A stretch of DNA of 43,870 bases from Chloroflexota bacterium (lineage in GTDB: Bacteria > Chloroflexota > Anaerolineae > UBA4142 > SHND01): the NCBI GenBank assembly GCA_029778615.1, contig JAKOPZ010000097.1, positions 1 to 43,870 on the forward strand, given 5' to 3'. Shown piece by piece: positions 34,146 through 40,690 of this stretch; position 1 is the stretch's first letter; every line of letters begins with the position of its first letter. The notes under the pieces are model-generated. The model saw only the letters and a program-made list of their open reading frames with translations, did no database searches and was not told the origin of the DNA. The position numbers and the translations under genes are program-made.

Positions 34146-34330
34146 GTGAAACGTCAACTGTCAAGGCAACTGCAAAGTCGCGCCAATTGTCATTTCGAGC
34201 GGATGCGAGAAATCTCAACCTTTCGTGACAAACGAGATTTCTCACAGAGTTTACCCCGAAGGATTGAGGGGTTCGAAATGACATATCCTTGTCAAGGGAC
34301 TTTGCAGTCGCCTTACGTCAACTGTCAACC
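34146..34330. repeat. Heptamer tract split by a palindromic element
   Basis: Left part: GTGAAAC, GTCAACT, GTCAAGG (34146-34166). Right part: GTCAACT, GTCAACC (34317-34330). The 7-base phase and the shared unit GTCAACT suggest one short tandem repeat interrupted by the palindromic sequence between them. GTGAAAC is the reverse complement of the GTTTCAC heptamer at 35367. Confidence 0.7.
34151..34328. mobile_element. MITE-like nested palindrome with 14-base flanking direct repeats
   Basis: Direct repeats ACGTCAACTGTCAA at 34151-34164 and 34315-34328 bracket nested inverted repeats. The outer arms are 34163-34179 and 34298-34314 (17 bases, one mismatch). Next come TGTCATTTCGA (34188-34198)/TCGAAATGACA (34273-34283) and GAGAAATCTC (34207-34216)/GAGATTTCTC (34234-34243). 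No coding capacity. The layout is that of a small non-autonomous element with a target duplication, or of a dispersed palindromic repeat. Confidence 0.65.
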
Positions 34331-34531
34331 GCGATACGGGTGCAATTCACATTGGGGGCAAGTTTAATCGGGCGATTCAAGATCGCGTGCGATGCACGGC
34401 ATCGCCACCCAGCGCCAAGTGAACCTCCGTTCACTAATCGGTGAAGACCGATTTCGCTATGCGTTGCTGCGAATTCTATTCGCCCGAACAAGTCACGCTC
34501 AAACTGAACTACACGATACCTGATACTTGCC
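34329..34531. other. Non-coding stretch with four consecutive perfect hairpins (34372-34453)
   Basis: Within 82 bases lie GCGAT/ATCGC (34372-34386, 5-base loop), GCGATGC/GCATCGC (34389-34405, 3-base loop), AGTGAAC/GTTCACT (34418-34435, 4-base loop) and AATCGGT/ACCGATT (34436-34453, 4-base loop). No convincing reading frame or promoter is seen. It could be a REP-like dispersed repeat or a small structured RNA. Confidence 0.55.
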
Positions 34532-35365
34532 ATGTGCGACCTTTCGATTATTTTGTTGGTGTGGCGCGATGTAGAATTTTTGCCGCGCTGTCTCGAATCC
34601 ATTGCCGCCGCAAAAAAAAATCTAGAACTTGAAATTGTGTTGGTCGCCAATGGGATTCCGCCCGAAACGTTGGGCTTGGTGTTTGACGCTTCGCGCGCTG
34701 CCGGGCAAGCCGTTTCACGCTATGCGTCAATCCCAATTCACATGATTCACAATCAAACCAATCGCGGCGTTGCGCCCGCGCGCAATCAAGGACTGCCAAG
34801 CGCGCGGGGGCGCTATCTGATGCTGTTGGATGTGGACACTCAAGTCACCCCCGACGCCTTGAACAACTTGGTGCAGTTCATGGACGAAAATCCCGCTGTG
34901 GGTTTAGCGGGCGCGCGTTTGGAAGATGCAAACGGCACTCTGCAATTGACGTGCCGCAGACTGCCAACCGTGTGGAGCAAACTTTTGCGGCGGGTTGCCG
35001 CGCGGTGGGCGTACAACGCGCTGGCGGACGAAATGCTCGTCGCGTACGACCATCGCACACCGCGCGCGGTGGACTATGTAATTGGCGCGTGCCAAATCAT
35101 CCGCCGCAAAGCGTTTGAACAAGTGGGGTTGCTCGACGAACAATTTTTTTACGGACCCGAAGATGTGGACTATTGTATCCGCATGTGGCGTAACGGCTGG
35201 CGCGTGATGTATGTGCCTTCTGCGCGCGTGGTACACGCCGAACAGCGACTCACGCGACGCCGCGCGGTTTCAAAATTGACCGTGCTGCACGCGTTGGGGC
35301 TGGCGCGTTATTTTTGGAAATATCGTTATGCGTTCAATCGCCCGCGCGTGGCGAACGGCGCGTGA
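34532..35365 (+). CDS. GT2 family glycosyltransferase, rhamnosyltransferase-like
   Basis: 277 residues. The GT-A start is MCDLSIILLVWRDVEFLPRC. LMLLDVDTQVTPDAL (about 90-104) is the DXD-type motif, VIGACQIIRR and EQFFYGPEDVDYCIR are the acceptor-side motifs of WbbL-like enzymes. It resembles the GT2 at 22876 but uses DVD instead of NPD at the metal site. It follows the repeat-rich gap, and its stop is close to a pair of GTTTCAC heptamers. An A9 tract lies near 34612-34620, early in the gene, where slippage would truncate the enzyme. No clear promoter or ribosome-binding site. Confidence 0.86.
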   Translation: MCDLSIILLVWRDVEFLPRCLESIAAAKKNLELEIVLVANGIPPETLGLVFDASRAAGQAVSRYASIPIHMIHNQTNRGVAPARNQGLPSARGRYLMLLDVDTQVTPDALNNLVQFMDENPAVGLAGARLEDANGTLQLTCRRLPTVWSKLLRRVAARWAYNALADEMLVAYDHRTPRAVDYVIGACQIIRRKAFEQVGLLDEQFFYGPEDVDYCIRMWRNGWRVMYVPSARVVHAEQRLTRRRAVSKLTVLHALGLARYFWKYRYAFNRPRVANGA

Positions 35366-35366
35366 C

Positions 35367-35380
35367 GTTTCACGTTTCAC
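35367..35380. repeat. Two GTTTCAC heptamers at gene junction
   Basis: GTTTCAC twice in tandem (35367-35373, 35374-35380), directly after the GT2 stop and before ATG 35389. CGTGAAACGT at 34145-34154 and ACGTTTCACG at 35365-35374 are exact reverse complements and bracket the GT2 gene. Confidence 0.65.
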
Positions 35381-35388
35381 CTGTACAA

Positions 35389-36795
35389 ATGCCCTCACCA
35401 AATCCTCTGACGAAATCCCTGCCTATCCCGACCTCGCGCGCGCCGCGTTTTTCTTTGCAGCGTTCGCAGGTGCGGTGGACGTTGGTGCTGGGTGATTTGG
35501 TTTTGGTGAATGTTGCCGCGTTGGGTGCGTTGTGGCTCGGCATTCAACGTTCCAGTTGGTGGCTCGCCGTCGGTTCGTGGGACAGTTTCAGCGCGTGGTT
35601 TTTGTTTTTGTCGCTCTTGTGGTTTCTCTGCGCGCAGGTGTTCGATGCGTACGATTTGCGCGTGGCGAGTTCGCCGCGCCGCGTGATTGGCGCGACGCTG
35701 GGCGTTGTGTTGGGAACGCTCGCCGTGTATCTCGTCGTGTATTTTTTCGCCGCGCCGCAATCGCTGCCGCGTCACTTGATTATTTTCTTTGCGCTCATTG
35801 CTGCCGTTTTGCTGTCGGCATGGCGCGGTATGTTTGCGTTGGCGTTGGGCTCAGGACCGCTCGCGCGCCGCGTGGCAATTGTAGGGGGGGGGGCGAGTAC
35901 GGCGCTCTTGCTCCAAGTTTTGCGCGAACACGCGTCGGCTTATTACCGCGTGGTGGCGGTGTTTGACGCGACGGCGCGACTGGCGGAAAGCGAAGGGAAC
36001 AGCGCGCGCGGGTTGGACGAAGTGATTGTCGGCGCGCAGGACGATTTGAATGATGAATGGCTCGCCGCGCTGGTGGCATGGCGCGAACAGGGCGTGCAGA
36101 TTGTGCACATGGCGGCAGTGTACGAGGAACTGACGGGGCGCGTACCGGTGGAACACGTCGGAAAAAATTGGAGCGTGCTGCTGCCATGGGAGCAGGATTC
36201 GACGCGCGGGTTGAACGGCATCCTCAAGCGCGCGCTCGATATTGTGTTGGCGGGCGGCGCGTTGATGGTGACAGGATTGTGCTTGCCCTTTATCGCACTG
36301 GCGATTCGGTTGAATGGACGCGGCGCGATTTTACTGCGACAGCCGCGCGTCGGTTTGAACGGGCGCGTGTTCACCTTGTACAAATTTCGCACGATGATTC
36401 CTGAAGCCGAGCCGCCGGGTGTGGCGTTGTGGGCAGCCGAAAATGACCCGCGCGTCACACGCGTCGGAAAATTTTTGCGGCGCTTTAAATTGGACGAAGT
36501 GCCGCAATTTTGGAATGTGCTGCGCGGCGAAATGTCGTTGGTCGGTCCGCGCCCCGAACGCCCCGAGCTCGTCGAAAACTTGCAGCGCGAAATTCCATTT
36601 TATCGGCTGCGTCATGTGGTGCGCCCCGGTGTGACGGGCTGGGCGGCGATTCGATTCGGTTATGGGCGTTCGGTGAATGATGCGTTGGTCAAATTGCAGT
36701 ACGATTTGTACTATATCAAACATCAATCGGTGTTGCTCGACGTGTTGATTTTGGTTAAAACGCTCGGCGCAGTGCTCGCGCCGCCTGCCGCATGA
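35389..36795 (+). CDS. Polytopic polyprenyl-phosphate sugar-1-phosphate transferase, second set
   Basis: 468 residues with four N-terminal helices (about 25-130), a nucleotide-binding-like domain opening VAIVGGGAS (about 162-170), a fifth hydrophobic segment near 285-310, and an intact catalytic part: YKFRTM, KLDEVPQ (D369-E370), SLVGPRPERPE and VRPGVTGWA. It is a fully equipped initiating enzyme separate from that at 13435. A run of ten G (35884-35893) encodes the glycine loop; a one-base slip would remove the whole catalytic domain. Start is taken at ATG 35389. GTG 35362, in a GTGA overlap with the GT2 gene, is the alternative and would translate the heptamer repeat. ATGA overlap with the next gene. 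Confidence 0.88.
   Translation: MPSPNPLTKSLPIPTSRAPRFSLQRSQVRWTLVLGDLVLVNVAALGALWLGIQRSSWWLAVGSWDSFSAWFLFLSLLWFLCAQVFDAYDLRVASSPRRVIGATLGVVLGTLAVYLVVYFFAAPQSLPRHLIIFFALIAAVLLSAWRGMFALALGSGPLARRVAIVGGGASTALLLQVLREHASAYYRVVAVFDATARLAESEGNSARGLDEVIVGAQDDLNDEWLAALVAWREQGVQIVHMAAVYEELTGRVPVEHVGKNWSVLLPWEQDSTRGLNGILKRALDIVLAGGALMVTGLCLPFIALAIRLNGRGAILLRQPRVGLNGRVFTLYKFRTMIPEAEPPGVALWAAENDPRVTRVGKFLRRFKLDEVPQFWNVLRGEMSLVGPRPERPELVENLQREIPFYRLRHVVRPGVTGWAAIRFGYGRSVNDALVKLQYDLYYIKHQSVLLDVLILVKTLGAVLAPPAA
35884..35893 (+). repeat. G10 homopolymer inside sugar transferase gene
   Basis: Ten consecutive G bases at codons 166-169, in the glycine-rich loop of the nucleotide-binding-like domain. The longest homopolymer noticed in the window. 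Confidence 0.92.
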
Positions 36796-38150
36796 ACAAT
36801 TTCAATTTGTGGGCGCGCTGGACCCGCCACATCATGCAGCTCGAACAAACGGTGTCTGTGCCGTGGTTTGTTCCGCTCGTTCCTCTCGGCGGCGCGCTTG
36901 CCGTTGTGTGGTTGTGGATAGAGCCTGCGCTGCCGATATTGATTCTTGCCACTGCGCTCAATCGGTATCGCTTTGAATTTTTTGGCGCGGGGCTGCGCGT
37001 GGAACATTTTGTGTTTGTCGGCGTCGTGCTCGCGTGGGCATTGCACGCGCGTCCGACCTTTCGACAATTTCATTTTTCACGCGCGGATTTTTTATTGCTT
37101 GCGTATCTTGTACTCGCGCTGGTTTCCTCGCTATTGTATTCCCCACAGCTGCGCGAGAGTTTGAAATTTTTTGGTCTGATGGTGTTTGGCGTCGTGTTGT
37201 ATTGGTGCGTGCGCGCGTTGGCGAGTACGTCCGCGCGCGCGTTTGCACGCGGAGTGTGGACGCTTGTCGCCGTTGCCGCCGCCGCATCCTTGTTTGGCAT
37301 TATCGCGTGGCTGGCGTACCCGCTGGGCATCAATCTCGGCGTGCAAATTTACGCGCTCGAAAATTTCACCACCCATTCGCCGTTTGGCACGCTCTTTGAT
37401 TCCAACACGCTCGGTATGTACGCGATGGCGGGGGCGCTGCTGCAAGTGACGCTGCTGTTGGATGCGCGTTTTGCCCGGTTCCGCGTCTGGCTGATGGGCG
37501 GTGCGCTCATTGCGCTGGTTGCCGTCGCGCTCAGTCTCACGCGCGTCGCGTGGCTCGGCTTGGGCTTTGGATTTTTCTTGATTCTTTTATCCAGTCCGCA
37601 GCGGCGTTGGGCGCTGGCGTTGGGCGGCGCGGCGCTCGCGCTGGTGATTGTGGCGCTGATTGCGAACAGCGCGCTGGCGGGGGGGGGCGGCTCGCTCGCC
37701 GAAATGTCGGTCGCGCGTGTGTTGACGAGCAAGTCCATTGTCTTTCGGCTCGACTCGTACGAACGCGCGTGGAATGACTTTTTGGCGCATCCCTTTTTGG
37801 GAAACGGTGTAAATGTGTTCGCGCAAAATTACACGTCGCCCTCGGGCACGCGCGATTGGATTAGCAATTTCGTTTTGATGACGCTTCACGATACGGGCAT
37901 CCTTGGACTGGCAATTTTGCTCGCGTGGCTCGGCTGGCTCGCGTATGAAACAGGGTGCGCGTTAAAGAATTCGCGCGGCGTGACACGCACGATGCTGCTC
38001 GCGCTGTCTATCGCGTATCTCGCGTTGATGCTCACGTATCAGGCGACGACGGTATTTTGGCTGGGCTTTAATTGGGTGTATTTGGGAATGCTGCGCGCGG
38101 CAAGCATCATACAAGATGACGGTTCAAGGTGGCGTGATGAAATTCCATAA
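36792..38150 (+). CDS. O-antigen polymerase/ligase-like membrane protein, second set
   Basis: 452 residues and about 10-12 helices. FGTLFDSNTLGMYAM (about 197-211), SLTRVAWLGLGFGF and the outer loop PFLGNGVNVFAQNY with a later LHDTGILGLA correspond to the Wzy/WaaL (PF04932-like) pattern, although the HAHN motif of the protein at 8856 is not seen. It likely polymerises a second lipid-linked glycan. Translationally coupled (ATGA) to the sugar transferase at 35389. A run of nine G (37679-37687) lies near codon 296, just before the main outer loop. Confidence 0.8.
   Translation: MNNFNLWARWTRHIMQLEQTVSVPWFVPLVPLGGALAVVWLWIEPALPILILATALNRYRFEFFGAGLRVEHFVFVGVVLAWALHARPTFRQFHFSRADFLLLAYLVLALVSSLLYSPQLRESLKFFGLMVFGVVLYWCVRALASTSARAFARGVWTLVAVAAAASLFGIIAWLAYPLGINLGVQIYALENFTTHSPFGTLFDSNTLGMYAMAGALLQVTLLLDARFARFRVWLMGGALIALVAVALSLTRVAWLGLGFGFFLILLSSPQRRWALALGGAALALVIVALIANSALAGGGGSLAEMSVARVLTSKSIVFRLDSYERAWNDFLAHPFLGNGVNVFAQNYTSPSGTRDWISNFVLMTLHDTGILGLAILLAWLGWLAYETGCALKNSRGVTRTMLLALSIAYLALMLTYQATTVFWLGFNWVYLGMLRAASIIQDDGSRWRDEIP
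37679..37687 (+). repeat. G9 homopolymer inside the Wzy-like gene
   Basis: Nine consecutive G bases encoding a short glycine stretch near codon 296. Slippage would remove the last third of the membrane protein. Confidence 0.9.
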
Positions 38151-38319
38151 ATGGCACGCATTTCTGATTTGGCTTGTCGGCACCCTCATTGCGATTGCGG
38201 TGATTGGCGAAAATGGATATCTTGGGTTAGGACTGGCGATTGCGAGCGGCATTGTTTTTGGGATTGCAAATTTTTTGGCGTTTCAATCCGATGAAGGACG
38301 AATGACAAAGGACGAATGA
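38137..38319 (+). CDS. Small two-helix membrane protein of unknown function
   Basis: 60 residues starting MKFHKWHAF, with hydrophobic segments at about 9-26 and 31-50 and a short charged tail. ATG 38137 lies in the end of the Wzy-like gene behind a good AGGTGG site (38127-38132), which supports real translation. The last eight residues are read from the heptamer repeat at 38293-38327, which also holds its stop codon. I do not recognise a family. Coupled expression with the Wzy-like gene suggests an accessory role, without direct evidence. Confidence 0.6.
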   Translation: MKFHKWHAFLIWLVGTLIAIAVIGENGYLGLGLAIASGIVFGIANFLAFQSDEGRMTKDE

Positions 38320-38327
38320 CGAATGAC
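38293..38327. repeat. Heptanucleotide tandem repeat (five units)
   Basis: GAAGGAC, GAATGAC, AAAGGAC, GAATGAC, GAATGAC in unbroken 7-base phase. The tract contains the TGA stop of the small membrane protein (38317-38319) and the ATG of the next gene (38323-38325). Confidence 0.88.
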
Positions 38328-39498
38328 GTCGTTTGAGCGCGTGCAACTCGCTTTGCAACATCAAGAACCTGACCGCGTGCCAGTGGATTTTTTGGCGACG
38401 CCCGAAGTGTGGAACAAACTCATCGCACACTTGCATCCCGACACGACGGGCATCGGCGCGACGGAATTTGTGGAACCCGCGCGCGAAGCCATCATGCGGC
38501 AGTTTGAAATTGATGTGCGGTTATTATCGTACGATATGTTTTGCGCGCCGCCCGCGTCGGTGATGAAAGAGGGCGCGCACGTAGATTGGTGGATTTCGCT
38601 CGCGCGTTCCACGCCGAATCGCATGTGGGTACAGTACGTTCCCGATGGCACATGGTACGATATATGGGGCGCACATTATCGCAAGGTGGAACACGAATTT
38701 GGATCATATCAGGAATTTGCGGAATTTCCATTATCGCAAGCGACAACGTTAGCGGAACTCGAAGCGCACCCGTTCCCTTCGCCTGACTGGTGGGATTTTT
38801 CGCCGCTTCCCGACATTATTCAAACGCTCGATCCCGCGCACCGGTACTATTGGCGTTTTCGCATCGGCTCGGTTTTTGAAATCGCGTGGGCGCTGCGCGG
38901 GATGCAGGAATTTTTGATTGACCTCGCGAGTCAACCGGAATTTCCAAAATACATCATGCAGCGCTTGAGCGACGTGTATCTCGAGAATACGAAACGCGTG
39001 CTCGAACTCGCGGGCGACCATATTGACATGGTGTATTTTTATGATGATGTCGCTACGCAAAATTCATTGATGATTTCCAAAACGATGTGGCGCGAATTTG
39101 TGCGTCCGCACCACGCCGCGTTGGTTGACCTCGCGCACGCGTACGGCAAAAAAGTAATGTATCACTGTGACGGCGCAGTGTATCCGCTCATTCCCGATTT
39201 GATTGAACTCGGCATTGATGTATTGAATCCCATTCAACCCGACGCGAAAGGAATGGATTCCGCGCGTTTGAAAAATGAATTTGGCGCCAAGCTCTGTTTT
39301 CACGGCGGCGTGGATATTATCCAGACTCTGCCGCGCGGTACAAAGGACCAAGTGATTGCCGAAGTGCGCGAACGCGTGAATGTGTTGGGTCAAGACGGCG
39401 GCTATATTTTGTGCAGCTCGCATCACATTCAACCGGACACGCCGCTGGAAAATGTGCTGACCATGTACGACCCTGCATTGCGCTATCGCCAACCGTAA
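38323..39498 (+). CDS. Uroporphyrinogen decarboxylase-fold protein (URO-D/MtaA-like)
   Basis: 391 residues. Start MTSFERVQLALQHQEPDRVPVDF is the typical N-terminus of the URO-D superfamily. The C-terminal half has MYHCDGAVYPLIPDL and FHGGVDIIQTLPRGT, placing it with the MtaA/CmuA-like and uncharacterised branch rather than HemE. Members decarboxylate uroporphyrinogen or transfer methyl groups to corrinoid/thiol carriers through zinc; no corrinoid protein gene is near, so the reaction is unknown. Its start codon lies in a heptamer repeat and there is no Shine-Dalgarno site. It faces the minus-strand oxidoreductase gene. No strong terminator on its own strand. Confidence 0.8.
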   Translation: MTSFERVQLALQHQEPDRVPVDFLATPEVWNKLIAHLHPDTTGIGATEFVEPAREAIMRQFEIDVRLLSYDMFCAPPASVMKEGAHVDWWISLARSTPNRMWVQYVPDGTWYDIWGAHYRKVEHEFGSYQEFAEFPLSQATTLAELEAHPFPSPDWWDFSPLPDIIQTLDPAHRYYWRFRIGSVFEIAWALRGMQEFLIDLASQPEFPKYIMQRLSDVYLENTKRVLELAGDHIDMVYFYDDVATQNSLMISKTMWREFVRPHHAALVDLAHAYGKKVMYHCDGAVYPLIPDLIELGIDVLNPIQPDAKGMDSARLKNEFGAKLCFHGGVDIIQTLPRGTKDQVIAEVRERVNVLGQDGGYILCSSHHIQPDTPLENVLTMYDPALRYRQP

Positions 39499-39509
39499 AA
39501 CGCGGATGG

Positions 39510-39548
39510 AAAAAAAAGACGCGGCAGTTGTGTTAAACAACTGTCGCG
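39510..39548 (-). terminator. Intrinsic terminator of the minus-strand oxidoreductase gene
   Basis: Stem 39520-39531 with 39537-39548 (12 pairs including one G-T), 5-base loop. On the minus strand it is followed after two bases by eight T (complement of A8 at 39510-39517). A small hairpin GCCTTG/CAAGGC (39548-39563) adjoins it. For the plus strand there is no T-run. Confidence 0.82.
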
Positions 39549-39566
39549 CCTTGGTTTCAAGGCAAA

Positions 39567-40616
39567 TCACGCGAGCGCAATCGGCGCGCGCGTGTTGACC
39601 GAATCACGCGCGGCGCGCGCCATGCGCGTCGCTTGCAAACCATCGCGCGCGGACGCGCCCGGCGGCAAATCGTTTTGAATCACCGCGAACAGGTGGTCCC
39701 ACTCGGCGCGATAGGTGAGCACATAGTCGCCGCCGCGCCGAAGCCGCGACAGCGCGGCAGGCAGCTGCATCAACGCGTTACGTTGTTCGCGCAGCCGCAG
39801 ACCGAACGCGCCGTCAAAACTGCCGCGCGGAATAAAACGCAAACCGTCGTAACGGTACGGCGAAACAAGCAAGCGACCGCGCTCGCCGATGAACTCGAGC
39901 GCATTGTGTTCCACCGCATCTTCGACGAGTGTGGTCGCGGCGAGCAGTCCGTTGGAAAAACGTGTGTGCGCGAGCGCGGTTACGCTGTTGTGTGGCGAAA
40001 GCGCTTCGTCCGCGTAAACTTGCAGCGGCTCGGCGTCCAAAATATAACGCAGTGCGTCAAAATGATGCACGCCCAATTCAAAAAACAAATCGCCGCCGTG
40101 CGCGGTGGATTGATACCACGCGCTTTTGACGGTGCGGCGGTACGAATTTGCCAACAGTGTGGACGCCGCGCGCAGTGTGCCCAAGTGTCCTTGTTGCACA
40201 ACTTGACGCGCGTGTTGAATTTGCGCGTGCTGCCGCTGGTTGAAACCGACGAGTAATTTCGTCGTGGCGCGTTCGGCGTGCGCCGCCAGCGCTTGCCCTT
40301 GTGCCACATCGAGCGTAAACGGTTTTTCGAGAAAAATATGTTTGCCCGCATCCAGAGCCGCGTGCGCCAATTCAGCGTGCGTGAGCGGCGGCGTCGTAAT
40401 CGCCACCACGTCCACATTTTCTGACTCGATAGCGGCGCGCGCATCGGCGAGGACGCGCGGGAGGGAAAATTGCGCGGCAACGCGCGCCGCGCGCGCGGCA
40501 TCAATGTCTGCGGCAACGACGATTTGAAAATTGGGATGCTGCGTGAGAACAGGCAGGTGACGTTGAACGGCAACCGCGCCGAGACCAATCAGCGCAACGC
40601 GTAAGGGGTTTGGCAT
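39567..40616 (-). CDS. Gfo/Idh/MocA-family oxidoreductase
   Basis: 349 residues from the ATG at 40616. The Rossmann motif LRVALIGLGAVAVQRHLP opens the protein, FLEKPFTLDVAQ is near 95-106 and GGDLFFELGVHHFDALRYI near 178-196 holds the conserved His-Asp region. NAD-dependent sugar or inositol dehydrogenase type; substrate unknown. The only minus-strand gene here. An ATG nine bases earlier (40625) overlaps a perfect TATAAT, so the ATG at 40616, 7 bases after that -10 box, is preferred and the mRNA would be leaderless. Ends before a strong terminator. Confidence 0.84.
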   Translation of the reverse strand: MPNPLRVALIGLGAVAVQRHLPVLTQHPNFQIVVAADIDAARAARVAAQFSLPRVLADARAAIESENVDVVAITTPPLTHAELAHAALDAGKHIFLEKPFTLDVAQGQALAAHAERATTKLLVGFNQRQHAQIQHARQVVQQGHLGTLRAASTLLANSYRRTVKSAWYQSTAHGGDLFFELGVHHFDALRYILDAEPLQVYADEALSPHNSVTALAHTRFSNGLLAATTLVEDAVEHNALEFIGERGRLLVSPYRYDGLRFIPRGSFDGAFGLRLREQRNALMQLPAALSRLRRGGDYVLTYRAEWDHLFAVIQNDLPPGASARDGLQATRMARAARDSVNTRAPIALA

Positions 40617-40623
40617 GGCGGAC

Positions 40624-40631
40624 ATTATAAT
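40624..40631. promoter_or_regulatory. Palindromic -10 element, possibly bidirectional promoter
   Basis: ATTATAAT is its own reverse complement and gives TATAAT on both strands: 40624-40629 for the minus-strand gene and 40626-40631 for the plus-strand gene. No good -35 at 16-18 bases is visible in either direction; TTGAAA on the minus strand lies 21 bases upstream. The minus-strand start would fall at the ATG 40616, the plus-strand start about 50 bases before ATG 40691. Confidence 0.5.
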
Positions 40632-40690
40632 CCAGATGAATCTCTGTTGATTTCAAGACCAAGTTTTCTGGCAGGTGTGGAACCAGTACG

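Noticed and set aside
34112-34531. Small genes in the repeat-rich gap
   Set aside because: Frames of 60-110 codons exist but cross the palindromic repeats, lack ribosome-binding sites and show no family motif.
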